Assembly: GCF_002368295.1 (NCBI RefSeq)
Contig: NZ_AP018248.1
Location: forward strand, 4,434,500 to 4,498,499
Direction: 5' to 3'
Origin: Tolypothrix tenuis PCC 7101
GTDB lineage: Bacteria; Cyanobacteriota; Cyanobacteriia; Cyanobacteriales; Nostocaceae
DNA length: 64,000 nt
In this document: positions 45,076 through 54,318 of the stretch, in pieces
Position numbering within the stretch: the stretch's first letter is position 1
Layout: every line of letters begins with the position of its first letter
The notes under the pieces: model-generated
The model's database searches: none
Told to the model about the DNA's origin: nothing
Seen by the model: only the letters and a program-made list of their open reading frames with translations
Translations under genes and position numbers: made by a program

Positions 45076-45963
45076 TCACTTTAAATACTTCTGCAACAAA
45101 CCAATAAACACCTCTGGCATTTCCAAATGGGGTAAAATGCCAGTATTTGCGATCGCCACAAAAGCACGAATGAAATCGGGATTTAAATTTGCCAATCTTC
45201 TGCCGAGTTTAATATTGGTAAATTGTGCCTTTTCCCCCCAGAAAAATACCGTGGGAATTTTGAGTTGCTGAATATATAAACTCAAATCAAAATAAAGGTC
45301 GCCTCGTAAAAATGCCAAGCCTGCAAATTTAGCATTTGGCTGTTGTGCAGAAGTTAAATAAGCTTGCACCATCTCAGAGGAGACACGTTCGGGTTTGGCA
45401 AACAAAAAACTTTGTAGAAAGTTGCGAACTGCAAATTCATTTTCCGCACCCACAGCATAAATTAAATTATCAATTAATGGCGTATTAATTAGTGGTAGCG
45501 GTAGTCTACGTGCCACACCTTGACCAAAATCATCAAACCCAGCCGGACAAACTAAATATAAATCTTGGAATAACTCTGGCTGAGTAATTGCCAAACGAAT
45601 AGCCAAAGCCGCAGTTAAAGACGAAGCCACAACTGTTACAGGCTGACGACAAGTTTGGTTAATAAATTGGGCGATCGCATTTAAATAATCTCGAATTTGA
45701 TAATCCCATATGGGATGCGCCGATTCTCCCCAACCAATTAAATCTGGGGCTAATATATGGTGACTATCAGCAAAAGCTGGATAAACTTTTGACCACTCGT
45801 AAGCAGAAGCACCACCACCAAAATTATGCAAAAACAATAGCGGTGGTAAATCTTCAGCATCAGCAATCGACCAAGGTGCAGTTGTTTGGGTATAGTAAAC
45901 CATCGCCCCCAATGAGGTATGAATTACTTTGTGCCCAAAGCCAGGAGGTTGGAATTGAAGCAT
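45076..45963 (-). CDS. Alpha/beta hydrolase
   Basis: This 295-aa protein has an alpha/beta hydrolase fold. It shows the oxyanion region FLHNFGGGASAYEW near 48, LIGWGESAHP near 78, and a late acid/His part (FFWGEKAQF, LPHLEMPEVF). The nucleophile elbow, normally G-x-S-x-G, reads VVASSLTAAL near 113, so Ser remains but both flanking glycines are Ala or Thr. It may still be active. The substrate is unknown. It lies 114 bp before the FUSC gene in the same direction. Confidence 0.82.
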   Translation of the reverse strand: MLQFQPPGFGHKVIHTSLGAMVYYTQTTAPWSIADAEDLPPLLFLHNFGGGASAYEWSKVYPAFADSHHILAPDLIGWGESAHPIWDYQIRDYLNAIAQFINQTCRQPVTVVASSLTAALAIRLAITQPELFQDLYLVCPAGFDDFGQGVARRLPLPLINTPLIDNLIYAVGAENEFAVRNFLQSFLFAKPERVSSEMVQAYLTSAQQPNAKFAGLAFLRGDLYFDLSLYIQQLKIPTVFFWGEKAQFTNIKLGRRLANLNPDFIRAFVAIANTGILPHLEMPEVFIGLLQKYLK

Positions 45964-46071
45964 AAAATTAAGTATAAAGAATGAAAATTTAACTATTCAA
46001 TGTTTATAGAATTGAGGAAAATCAACATTTTCATAGGCAGGTACACCTATGAATTTTTAATTTTTAATTTT

Positions 46072-46572
46072 CTATCTCACATCCTTGGGAGTCACTTGAA
46101 TAAGTTGACGCAGATTATCACCATGAATGTTATAAGCTGACCCAAAACCTACTACAAACCGACCTTGACTAGGAGTTAACTGAAAAATCCGAAAGTCAGC
46201 CAAACCCCGAAAAACTTCAATAATTTCACCAAACCGATTTTGAAAGCGCTCAACAATTTTCTGCCACTGGTCAGTATCTCTTTCTATTAAATTTGCCGTA
46301 CAATCAAAACTTAAACGACGACGAGCAAAAATTTGATTCGCCTGATTTTCATCCTCAATAAATAAAACACTCACATGAGGATTAACAAGAATATTTTTAG
46401 TATGGGCAACTAACCCACTAACATAAATATAAATATTATAAGAATCATCCATTACAAAAGGAGCATAACTCGCATTGGGCATTCCCTCAGCGTTAACAGT
46501 GCTAATAATGAGACTTTGAAATTGCTCAGTGAATTTTTCGTACTCAGCTTGAACTTGTTCTAGTTGGCTCAT
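46072..46572 (-). CDS. HugZ-like heme/PNPOx-fold protein
   Basis: This protein of 166 aa, from the preferred start MSQLEQVQ at 46572, has the split-barrel pyridoxamine-phosphate-oxidase-like fold. An in-frame ATG five codons upstream (46587) lies in repeat-like DNA. Motifs are IISTVNAEGMPNASYAPFV, LVAHTKNILVNPHVSVLF and the C-terminal GRFVVGFGSAYNIHGDNL. The last is characteristic of HugZ/HutZ heme-degrading enzymes. It may release iron from heme or handle another flavin or heme cofactor. No heme-uptake genes are adjacent. Confidence 0.82.
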   Translation of the reverse strand: MSQLEQVQAEYEKFTEQFQSLIISTVNAEGMPNASYAPFVMDDSYNIYIYVSGLVAHTKNILVNPHVSVLFIEDENQANQIFARRRLSFDCTANLIERDTDQWQKIVERFQNRFGEIIEVFRGLADFRIFQLTPSQGRFVVGFGSAYNIHGDNLRQLIQVTPKDVR

Positions 46573-46587
46573 AATCCAATTACCCAT

Positions 46588-46799
46588 TGATGAATGACAA
46601 TTTGTTGAGTATTCTAACCTTGTTCGCCCCTCAGATAAATGATGCCAGATGTGGCTTCATTGTACCTAATTTCAACACATCAGGACTCAGGCAAATAACA
46701 CATATTAATTTTGACAATCTACGTAGGATGCGTTAGCCTTTGGCGTAACGCATCACTTAAGCAAATAACACATATTAATTTTAGAAATACATCTAGGAT
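46588..46799. repeat. Intergenic duplication around a palindrome
   Basis: A 22-bp sequence beginning GCAAATAACACATATTAATT occurs at 46691-46712 and again, identical, at 46761-46782. Between the copies lies GATGCGTTAGCCTTTGGCGTAACGCATC, a palindrome (arms GATGCGTTA/TAACGCATC) related to that at 29171-29197. This looks like insertion of the palindrome with duplication of the target, or a local tandem duplication. Confidence 0.75.
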
Positions 46800-47223
46800 C
46801 AATACCTTAGCCAAAATAAGAGGATGAAGAGAGAGGGCTGATGTAGTAGAGTTATTGTCTTCCCAAACAACAACTCAAAACCCACAATTAACCCATGCCC
46901 GATATCTTATCACTCCTGCAATGCCTCCTGCCGCAGATCAACGCGACAACGATGCGGCAATTAAATCAAATAATTCTGGCAATGTTAGCTATGAGTGGTC
47001 GAGTCACGATGTTGGGAATTGCCCGTTGGACAGAGGAACGCGGTAGCTATCGGACAATGGGAAGATTTTTCTCGACACTCATACCTTGGGCAACATTGTT
47101 TTGGCTGTTTTTTCGTCAACATTTGTGGCGAGAGCAGGATGTGTATTTGCTTGCTGGAGATGAAGTTGACGTATTCATCCCGTTTCCATAGGCATTAAAC
47201 CCTCGTAATTTGGCTAAGGTATT
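46800..47223 (+). mobile_element. Internally deleted IS701-like element
   Basis: The ends CAATACCTTAGCCAAAATAAG and, reversed, AATACCTTAGCCAAATTACG form the inverted repeats. Between them the transposase N-terminus is fused out of frame to the last codons of the gene. The sequence encoding IHPVSIGIKPS is still present near 47173-47209 but is read in another frame. The element is about 425 bp instead of a full-length IS and cannot encode an active enzyme. Confidence 0.85.
46895..47191 (+). pseudogene. Truncated IS701-like transposase
   Basis: The 98-codon remnant begins MPDILSLLQCLLPQIN and includes TMRQLNQIILAMLAMSGRVT and RWTEERGSYRTMGRFF, the N-terminal domain of this transposase family. 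It stops shortly after the first catalytic segment (LLAGDEVDVF), where an internal deletion joins it to the C-terminal codons in the wrong frame. The remaining catalytic Asp/Glu region is missing. Confidence 0.85.
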
Positions 47224-47227
47224 TTAA

Positions 47228-50200
47228 TTATGTTGGCATTTCTGGCTGTGTAATCGGAATTTCAATCACAAATTCTGCGCCCTTTCCTGGTGCGGAATTA
47301 CAATATAATTTCCCACCATGTCTATCTACTACAATTTGGTAACTAATCGATAATCCTAATCCAGTTCCCTTACCCACATCTTTAGTAGTAAAGAAAGGAT
47401 CAAATAATTTAGAAACTATTCCTGAGGGAATTCCCTTACCATTATCTGCAATATGGATAGCTACAAGATTACTATTAACAACTTCTGTCCGAATGCGAAT
47501 TTGAGGATTTAGTACTTCTCTACCATTACTAGACAGCGCATCTTCTAAAGCGTCAATTGCATTACTGAGAATATTCATAAATACCTGATTTAGTTGTCCA
47601 GGATAGCAATCAACTAAGGGTAATTTGCCATATTCTTTCATGACTGCAATTTCAGAATTATCTGCTTTCGCTTTCAAGCGATGGTGTAGAATCATCAGAG
47701 TACTATCCAAACCTTCATGGATATCTACTAACTTAAATTCTGCTTCATCTAAACGGGAAAAATTTCGTAAAGATAAGACAATTTCTCGGATACGTTGTGT
47801 TCCTACCCGCATCGATTGGAGCAGTTTAATTAAATCTTCCTTGAGAAAATCCAGCTCCATATCATCAATTTTTGCTTGAATTTCTGCGGCAGGCTCTGGG
47901 TAATATTGTTCATATAATTCCAGCAAATGTAATAAATCTTCAACATATTCACTAGCAGGAATGAGATTACCATGAATGAAATTTACGGGATTATTAATTT
48001 CATGGGCGACACCAGCAACCATATTTCCCACAGATGACATTTTCTCGCTGTGGATGAGTTGCGCTTGGGTACGTTGGAGTTCGCGTAGAGTGTTTTCTAA
48101 GTTTTGTGCTTGTGCTTGTAATTGAATTTCGGTTTGTTTGCGTTCGGTAATATCAGTTGACACACCCAAAATTTGCTTGATATGTCCCTGTTCATTACGA
48201 TGAAATGGTGTTTCTCGACAGTAAAGCCAGCACCATTCACCATTTGCACGTCTAACGCGAAATTCAATCTCAACAATATCACCATCTTTGCTGGTAAGAA
48301 ATTGCTGATGATGAAGCATGACTCTTTCTCGATCATCTGGATGCATAATCATGGGAAGCAGATTATCTCCCATTTGCTGAAGTCCTGCATTAGAGTAACC
48401 AAGAAGCGTCACAAGTTCTTGATTGGCGTAAATATTGCGTTGTTCTTCTAAATCGAAAATATAGAGAATGTTAGGAGAAGAATCTGCTATGCGTTGAATA
48501 AAGTGTTGACTAGCTTGCAGTGCTTCTTCGGCTTGTTTACGCTCAGTAATATCCCAAGTTGTACCTACAATTTGATAAATTCTTCCTTCGTTATTTATGA
48601 GAGGATTGAGTGTGGTAAACCACCAGGTTTCTTGTTCGTTAAAAGTTAAGCACTCTTCATAAGTAATCTCTTTACCAGCATCTACGCAGCTTTGATAACG
48701 CTGACGCACCACTGTACCTTCAACCTTACCCAATAACTCTTCAGGCGTTTTGCCAATGATTTTGGCATGATTCATCCCCATGCTTTTTTCTGCTGATGAG
48801 TTGCAACCAGCAAACCGAAATTCACCATTTTCTAAAACATCAACTACAAATATTAATTGAGGAACACCATCATAAATACTGCGTAAAAATTGTTCTTGTT
48901 CTTGTAATTTATTTTCTGCCTCTTTGCGTTCGCTAGCATCACGCGTAATGGTAGCAAAACACACAGGTTCGGAATTCTCAGGATTTTTGATCACAAACAT
49001 ATTATAATCAACAGAAATGGCATTTTCTGTTTGAAAATGTCGAAAACGCAATTCTCCTTGCCACATTCCTTGTTTTATAACAATCGGTAAAATCTCCTGG
49101 AGTAAGTATTGTCTATCTTCGTGAAAGATATAGTCAATAATGTTAGAATTTTTGACAAATTCCAGACTTTCAATTCCTACAATATTCCGTCCGGCTTCAT
49201 TCAAAAATAATGCTTTTCCTTCCAAAGATGCAAAACCAATAAAGTCACTACTATTTTCAATTAACGAAACAAAAATTTGCCGTTCTTTTTCAGCTTGTTT
49301 GTGTTCTGTGATATCATTTGTAGTGACAACTAATTGAGTAATTTGTGAGTTGCTATCAAAAAGAGGTGTGATATTCAGCAGCAACCAATTTTCTTGATTA
49401 TTATTCCAGAAAGATTCCTCAAAAAAGATACTCTTACCTAACCTGACGCACTCTTGATAACGCTGGCGATAGTAATATGCCATATCAGCAGGTAATGCAG
49501 CTGCCATTGTTCGCCCCACAAAAGATTCTAAAGGCATGGAGCTGAGTTTGAGGATAGCCGGATTAAATTTTACGTAACGAAACTCTGCACCATTGTCTAA
49601 AACATCTAAGACAAAGATGCCATAATCTACCCCTTCCCAGATGCTTTGCAAAAATTGTGCCTGTGCTTGCAGTTGTTGCTGGGTTTTTTGGTGTTCGCTA
49701 ATATCAAATAAGCAACCATACCAAATCATCTCACCATCTCTTTGGCGTTCTGGATGAGAAAAAGCCTTAATCCATTTCTTTTTACCAGTAAGAGTCATCA
49801 TCCGCCACTCGCTGTCAAAGTCTTGGAGAGTTTGGACAGATTCAGCAATTGCTTGTTGTATTTTTACAACATCATCAGGATGAATTAGGCTAAATGCGAA
49901 GGATGCATCCTCTTTAATTTCTTCTGGTTCTAGTTCGAGAATATCTCGACATCGTGAAGATGCATAGGGAAAATACCCTGTACCATCGGGTTTAAGGCAA
50001 AATTCATAAAGCATCCCTGGTACATTATCTGCCAACCGTTGCAACCTAGCTTCACTGTGACGCAACTCTGCTGTACGTTCTTCAACTCTAGCTTCTAATT
50101 CTTCATTAAGTCGTTTCAGTTCTGCTTCTGTCTGTTTGCGAGTGGTAATCACTTCGGTAAACATAATAATGCCACCCACTACACCAGATTCTTCATACCA

Positions 50201-50599
50201 AGGATGTATCTCCCACTTAACCCATTCAGTGGTACCATCGGCACGAATGAAAATATCTTCCTCTGATTTCTCGATAGCTCCTGCTAAACAGCATTGATGA
50301 ATTTCCCGCCAATTTTGGGGAATTTCTGGAAAAACTTCATAATGAGAACGCCCAATAATTTCTTCATCGCCTAAGCTATAATCCTCTCGCCAACGCTGAC
50401 TAACTAACAAGTAGCGCATCTCAAGGTCAAAAACTGCGATCGCAGCTGGAGTGTATTCTATAAATAACTGCATTTGCTGCTGGCGAGATTTGAGCGAATT
50501 AAAGCAGTGATTAGACCCCACTATCTGACGCAGTTCTGTCAGTTCCTGTTGTAGAGATTCATAAGTATTTTTATCTACAGTAATCAGATTGCAAGTCAT
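47228..50599 (-). CDS. Six-PAS sensor histidine kinase
   Basis: This 1123-aa soluble kinase has no membrane helix. About six PAS/PAC units run from residue 45 to 825, with repeated boundary signatures such as FTEVITTRKQTEAEL, FDISEHQKTQQQ, TNDITEHKQAE, TRDASERKEAE, TWDITERKQAEEAL and STDITERKQTEI. The dimerisation domain has the phospho-acceptor His in GNMVAGVAHEINNP near 870, and the ATPase domain carries NAIDAL, DNGKGI and GTGLGLSI. It should sense intracellular cues, perhaps redox, light or ligands, and phosphorylate a response regulator encoded elsewhere. The gene ends four bases from the deleted IS. Confidence 0.93.
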   Translation of the reverse strand: MTCNLITVDKNTYESLQQELTELRQIVGSNHCFNSLKSRQQQMQLFIEYTPAAIAVFDLEMRYLLVSQRWREDYSLGDEEIIGRSHYEVFPEIPQNWREIHQCCLAGAIEKSEEDIFIRADGTTEWVKWEIHPWYEESGVVGGIIMFTEVITTRKQTEAELKRLNEELEARVEERTAELRHSEARLQRLADNVPGMLYEFCLKPDGTGYFPYASSRCRDILELEPEEIKEDASFAFSLIHPDDVVKIQQAIAESVQTLQDFDSEWRMMTLTGKKKWIKAFSHPERQRDGEMIWYGCLFDISEHQKTQQQLQAQAQFLQSIWEGVDYGIFVLDVLDNGAEFRYVKFNPAILKLSSMPLESFVGRTMAAALPADMAYYYRQRYQECVRLGKSIFFEESFWNNNQENWLLLNITPLFDSNSQITQLVVTTNDITEHKQAEKERQIFVSLIENSSDFIGFASLEGKALFLNEAGRNIVGIESLEFVKNSNIIDYIFHEDRQYLLQEILPIVIKQGMWQGELRFRHFQTENAISVDYNMFVIKNPENSEPVCFATITRDASERKEAENKLQEQEQFLRSIYDGVPQLIFVVDVLENGEFRFAGCNSSAEKSMGMNHAKIIGKTPEELLGKVEGTVVRQRYQSCVDAGKEITYEECLTFNEQETWWFTTLNPLINNEGRIYQIVGTTWDITERKQAEEALQASQHFIQRIADSSPNILYIFDLEEQRNIYANQELVTLLGYSNAGLQQMGDNLLPMIMHPDDRERVMLHHQQFLTSKDGDIVEIEFRVRRANGEWCWLYCRETPFHRNEQGHIKQILGVSTDITERKQTEIQLQAQAQNLENTLRELQRTQAQLIHSEKMSSVGNMVAGVAHEINNPVNFIHGNLIPASEYVEDLLHLLELYEQYYPEPAAEIQAKIDDMELDFLKEDLIKLLQSMRVGTQRIREIVLSLRNFSRLDEAEFKLVDIHEGLDSTLMILHHRLKAKADNSEIAVMKEYGKLPLVDCYPGQLNQVFMNILSNAIDALEDALSSNGREVLNPQIRIRTEVVNSNLVAIHIADNGKGIPSGIVSKLFDPFFTTKDVGKGTGLGLSISYQIVVDRHGGKLYCNSAPGKGAEFVIEIPITQPEMPT

Positions 50600-50689
50600 A
50601 GATTTGTCACTTGCTAGCTAGGAAGATGAAGTTAACATTAGTACTTAGTCTTCCCAATTCCACGCAGTAAACAACATTTTCGGGGATAA

Positions 50690-50791
50690 ATGGGCATAGG
50701 GCATAGGGCATAGGGCATAGATAATGGGAGATGAGAGAGAAATAACAAACACCCAATTACCAATTACCCATTACCCATTACCCATTACCTC
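50690..50791. repeat. GGGCATA and CCCATTA short tandem repeats
   Basis: GGGCATAGGGCATAGGGCAT occurs at about 50693-50720. A run of ATTACCA/ATTACCC heptamers lies at 50751-50790. The second run overlaps the end of the recombinase gene and provides its last codons and stop (EVMGNG and TAA on the minus strand). Confidence 0.85.
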
Positions 50792-52246
50792 ACCCAACTG
50801 ATGCTGAATTAGCAATCCTTTAAGCGTCGCATTCTCAGCTTTAATCGCCTGATTTTCTGCTTCCAATTCTGCAATTCTCGCCTTTAAAGCTTCCTTACTT
50901 GTACCTTGGCGATGAATGACAACTTCCCGATAAATTTCTAAATTAGCATCTTCATTCATCCATCTTTGATATGTTTTAGTATGCTCTTGTACCGTATGCC
51001 CCATGTAATCAGACATCGTTTTAATCGGGACTTGCAAGCGATGTCCACGGATAGCATAAGCGTGACGTAATTCGTATGGTCTAAACCCAATATTAGTAAC
51101 TCTAAATCTGATGTAAAGCTTTGCTGTTTTATTGCTGAGTTTACCTTCATTGTAAGGAAACTTGACATTTTTTAAATCAAATAATTCTATCCAATGGGGA
51201 TATAAAGGTGGAATCCCACAACTACGCTCACCAGTTTTTGTCCCCTCTGTTAATCGTGGATTTAATGTTACTAAATGAAAAGTATTGTGAGGATGAATAA
51301 ACGCTTCTATATCAATGGCATATAATTCATGGGGTCTTAAGCCGTAAGTTGCTAACATTCCGTAAGCCCATTGCCATTGTTCCGGTTTTGTAATATTCTC
51401 CTTAGTAGCGAATGCTGATAGTGGCATCCCAATTTTATTAAATCCTTGAATAATTTCTTCATCTGTAGGTACTTTGCGAATACTGGGATAAGGCTTAGGT
51501 GTAGCATAAGCATCAATTGTTTTTAAGCCATTAATACCGCAAAATTCGCAAAATTTCTTCAATTGCCATGCTAAGAAAAACCGCCCAGATGTATTAGGTT
51601 TGGTTTTTTCCAATGCTTTTTCTAAAGCTGATAAAGACATCGGCTCATCTGGCGGCAGCTTTTTCAGATGTCTAATATAATGAGTTTCCCAAGTGCGGAT
51701 TCCTTGGCGATTTTTTTCATGGGTTTTCCAAAATTCCCGCTCATACTCTTGAATCCATTCACTGATGAGCTTGGTAGAATCTTCCGGTGCTGGTAAGGCA
51801 ATTTTTTGTGCTTGCTTCCCTAATAATTCTGGTGTCCACTGGAATTGTTTTGTAATTAGTGATAAATCTAATTCTCGGGCTTTAACTACTGCCGTTTTTA
51901 CACCAATATCATTAGCAGCAAAACCAAACGAAATGGTATACTGCTTACTTGGACTACCATTTTTTCCCACATCCCCAGGCCTACAGGGAAAAGTCCCTTG
52001 TAAACCGATAGTTTTAGCACTAGTAAGCTTAAGTTTAACCTTCACCTTATCCAAACTTAATGCCAAGTTAGCTTGCCCAACCGCGTGTTTTATCCTCAGA
52101 TATTCACGCTCCATCTTCACGTTTTCGTCAGATGGTGAATGTTTGGCTTTCCATTGCTTCCACTTGGCTGGTTCCCAAGTATCAATTGCAATCCCATCGT
52201 AATCAGCATTACGGATATCGTATGTACTGGCTTCATTGTTAGACAT
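50771..52246 (-). CDS. Tyrosine site-specific recombinase/integrase
   Basis: This protein is 491 aa from the preferred start MSNNEAS; upstream in-frame ATGs at 52261 and 52330 are possible. The N-terminal half includes a SAM-like DNA-binding region (SGRFFLAWQLKKFCEF). The catalytic C-terminal half shows the box I Arg (YGLRPHELYAID), box II (PYELRHAYAI, where the first His of HxxR is Tyr), SDYMGHT and the nucleophile Tyr in HTKTYQRWM. A leucine-zipper-like coiled coil ends it (ARIAELEAENQAIKAEN). No att repeats are recognised. With the RHH and ParA genes nearby, it suggests a mobile-element remnant. Confidence 0.87.
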   Translation of the reverse strand: MSNNEASTYDIRNADYDGIAIDTWEPAKWKQWKAKHSPSDENVKMEREYLRIKHAVGQANLALSLDKVKVKLKLTSAKTIGLQGTFPCRPGDVGKNGSPSKQYTISFGFAANDIGVKTAVVKARELDLSLITKQFQWTPELLGKQAQKIALPAPEDSTKLISEWIQEYEREFWKTHEKNRQGIRTWETHYIRHLKKLPPDEPMSLSALEKALEKTKPNTSGRFFLAWQLKKFCEFCGINGLKTIDAYATPKPYPSIRKVPTDEEIIQGFNKIGMPLSAFATKENITKPEQWQWAYGMLATYGLRPHELYAIDIEAFIHPHNTFHLVTLNPRLTEGTKTGERSCGIPPLYPHWIELFDLKNVKFPYNEGKLSNKTAKLYIRFRVTNIGFRPYELRHAYAIRGHRLQVPIKTMSDYMGHTVQEHTKTYQRWMNEDANLEIYREVVIHRQGTSKEALKARIAELEAENQAIKAENATLKGLLIQHQLGEVMGNG

Positions 52247-52453
52247 AAGCTTTTCTGGCATAGAGGAAAGTACTGACAATTTAAGGCTGAATGGGGTAAT
52301 AATTTTAAATATCAGCAATTTTACTAGCAAAATTAAGCTTGGATAAACCTAATTCAAATCTCGCTAATTTATACGGAACTGAGAACCATAACACTGAAGT
52401 TAATAACAACAACCTAACAACTTCAAAGCAACAACTTCAAAGGGGTGTATAAC

Positions 52454-53110
52454 ATGATGAGCCTAACTAAAAGATATTTTTTACCATTAATTGCTGTGGC
52501 GATCGCAACCAGCATCAGCAGTTGTAGTTCTAATCCTAGCGCTACTCAGGATACCGCTAGCGAGGCACCAGCGCCTACTGCAACAGCAAACATCGAATCA
52601 GCACCATCTCCCAGTCAAACACCCAGCATGGCTCAACTGAGGGCTAAATCTGACAATATTGGCATACCTTCACCTAAAGCAACCACCGAAAGCACACCTG
52701 CTGCAACTACGACTGAGACACCTTCCGCAAAAGCTTCTCCTACAGAGCAAGCTGCTACTGGTAAAACTACCAATATCACCCTATACACAAGTGACACGCA
52801 ATGCCAACAACTAATTCCCCAAAAAGTAGCAGTACCAGCAGATGAGCCTGTAGAAGGTGCGGTGAGTAAGATTTTAGAGCAAAGAGATTCAGGAGACTTT
52901 AACTTATCTAGTTATCGCGTTAACCTCAAAAATGGTGTTGCTACCGTTGATTTGCGAGTATCGCCCAACTCCAAACGGCAAATAGCTTCACTTTCTAGTT
53001 GTGAACAGTTTGCTATGTTTGGTAGCCTTCGTAAAACCCTCACCAGCAATCCTCAATGGAAGATTAAAGAAGTACGCTTCACCGAACGAGGCGAGGAAAT
53101 TGTGCTTTAG
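52454..53110 (+). CDS. Lipoprotein with a GerMN-like domain
   Basis: This protein is 218 aa from ATG 52454, which has AGGGG nine bases upstream; a GTG at 52445 is in frame. It starts with a hydrophobic signal (FLPLIAVAIATSISSC), and the lipobox ISSC predicts a lipid-anchored periplasmic or outer-membrane protein. A Pro/Ala/Thr/Ser-rich spacer of about 80 residues follows. The globular domain (about 105-218) contains ITLYTSDTQCQQLIP, YRVNLKNGVATVDL and SLRKTLTSNPQWKIKEVRF in part, fitting the GerMN fold found in spore-germination and cell-envelope proteins. It is divergent from the recombinase. Confidence 0.85.
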   Translation: MMSLTKRYFLPLIAVAIATSISSCSSNPSATQDTASEAPAPTATANIESAPSPSQTPSMAQLRAKSDNIGIPSPKATTESTPAATTTETPSAKASPTEQAATGKTTNITLYTSDTQCQQLIPQKVAVPADEPVEGAVSKILEQRDSGDFNLSSYRVNLKNGVATVDLRVSPNSKRQIASLSSCEQFAMFGSLRKTLTSNPQWKIKEVRFTERGEEIVL

Positions 53111-53129
53111 TTTTGGTGTTTGGTGTTTG

Positions 53130-53205
53130 TACGAATTACCAATTACCCATTACCAATTACCCATTACCCAATCCCTAATCCCCAGTCCCCAATCCCCCAT
53201 TCGAT
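53130..53205. repeat. ATTACCA/CCCAATCCC heptameric repeats
   Basis: GAATTACCAATTACCCATTA is followed by CCCAATCCCTAATCCCCAGT. The region lies between two convergent genes. Its right part overlaps the 3' end of the RHH gene and encodes its last residues (GGLGTGD). Confidence 0.85.
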
Positions 53206-53456
53206 AAAAGCCATTGCTCAACCAACTCTGTCATAATGTCGCTCATCTGTCGTTCCTGAAAAGCGGCTGCTGCTTTCAATTTTCGATGCAGCTGCTTAGG
53301 CAGATAGATAGTTGTGCGAATATATTCAGGGTCAGTACTTTTGCTTAAAGAAGTCGGCTTATCTTCTATTAGCTGTGGGTTGTCTCGTTGTTGACGGCTA
53401 CGTGCAGCATCAATTAATTCATCAAAACGGCTATTTTTATTCTTATTCAAAGTCAA
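53175..53456 (-). CDS. Ribbon-helix-helix DNA-binding protein
   Basis: This 93-aa protein has a flexible, charged N-terminus of about 45 residues (NSRFDELIDAARSRQQRD). An RHH/CopG-like domain follows: YIRTTIYLPKQLHRKLKAAA (beta strand and helix 1) and RQMSDIMTELVEQWL (helix 2). Its position 170 bp downstream of a ParA ATPase, with a mobile N-terminal arm, resembles ParG/Omega-type centromere-binding partners of ParA. It may alternatively be an antitoxin, but no toxin gene is adjacent. The last residues are encoded by a heptameric repeat. Confidence 0.8.
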   Translation of the reverse strand: MTLNKNKNSRFDELIDAARSRQQRDNPQLIEDKPTSLSKSTDPEYIRTTIYLPKQLHRKLKAAAAFQERQMSDIMTELVEQWLLSNGGLGTGD

Positions 53457-53628
53457 TATCTCCTAGTTAGTTAATAGTCAAAAAGTCAAAATTTGCAGAG
53501 ACACGATTAATCACGTCTGTACTCAAAAGTCAAAATTTTTAATCTGATGAATCCAACTTTCTTTAAAGCTATGAAAGAAAATCTTGACAGCAGAGTGAGA
53601 ATTAGATAATTACGAAAACATACTATAA

Positions 53629-54273
53629 CTACAAATTATTTTGACCTTTGACTCTTGACCTTTGACCCTTGACTGTTATTGAATTTTCCAATATTTCTTT
53701 TCCAGCCTCAGCGTAACACTGCCAAGCAATTTGAGCATAGGAATCCTTTACTGCATTCACTGGTACTCCTTCTAAAGCTGCACGTTGGAATACAGCCAGG
53801 CGGCGAATACCAGATTTGAACACAGGTAACCCAGCGTTTGACAACGCTGTTCGTGCTTCTTCTCCCGCCTTATTGGGATTTGGGGGAATCAGCGTCAACA
53901 AAATGCGATAATTGGTTTTGTATTGCTTAAGAGACTCCACCATTTGCATTGTTGCAGCTAAAGCGATCGCATCAGGAGTTGTAGGAATAACTAGCAAATC
54001 GCATCCCTGAGCAATAGTTTTTAGCTCATCTGGGTCTGGCCTGGCTGGAGTATCAATCACAATATGTTCATAGAGTTTAGCTAACTGTATCCCCTGCTGT
54101 TCATCAGCAACTTTGAATGGTAAACAACCTCGGTTAGACCAATCCAAAGCACTGCGGTTGAGGTCGCCATCTACAAGCAGTGTATCAGCTAGGTTCTGAA
54201 GATATGTAGCTAGGTGTAGTGCTGTAGTTGATTTACCTACACCTCCCTTAAACGCCGCTACCGTAATAATCAT
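53629..54273 (-). CDS. parA: ParA-family partition ATPase
   Basis: This 214-aa protein has a deviant Walker A (FKGGVGKSTTALHLA) at its extreme N-terminus, a Walker A' DGDLNRSALDW and Walker B HIVIDTPARPD. The short form without an N-terminal HTH is that of plasmid ParA/ParF (type Ib) or MinD-like partition proteins. It segregates DNA together with a centromere-binding protein, here probably the RHH gene downstream. A cluster of palindromes sits directly upstream. The final 15 residues (TVKGQRSRVKGQNNL) are encoded by short repeats of the type TCAAAGGTCAAG and look like a recent read-through extension. Confidence 0.9.
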   Translation of the reverse strand: MIITVAAFKGGVGKSTTALHLATYLQNLADTLLVDGDLNRSALDWSNRGCLPFKVADEQQGIQLAKLYEHIVIDTPARPDPDELKTIAQGCDLLVIPTTPDAIALAATMQMVESLKQYKTNYRILLTLIPPNPNKAGEEARTALSNAGLPVFKSGIRRLAVFQRAALEGVPVNAVKDSYAQIAWQCYAEAGKEILENSITVKGQRSRVKGQNNL

Positions 54274-54318
54274 TTTGGTTTAATCAGCAAATAGTTCCCA
54301 GAATTCTACTGCATATTC

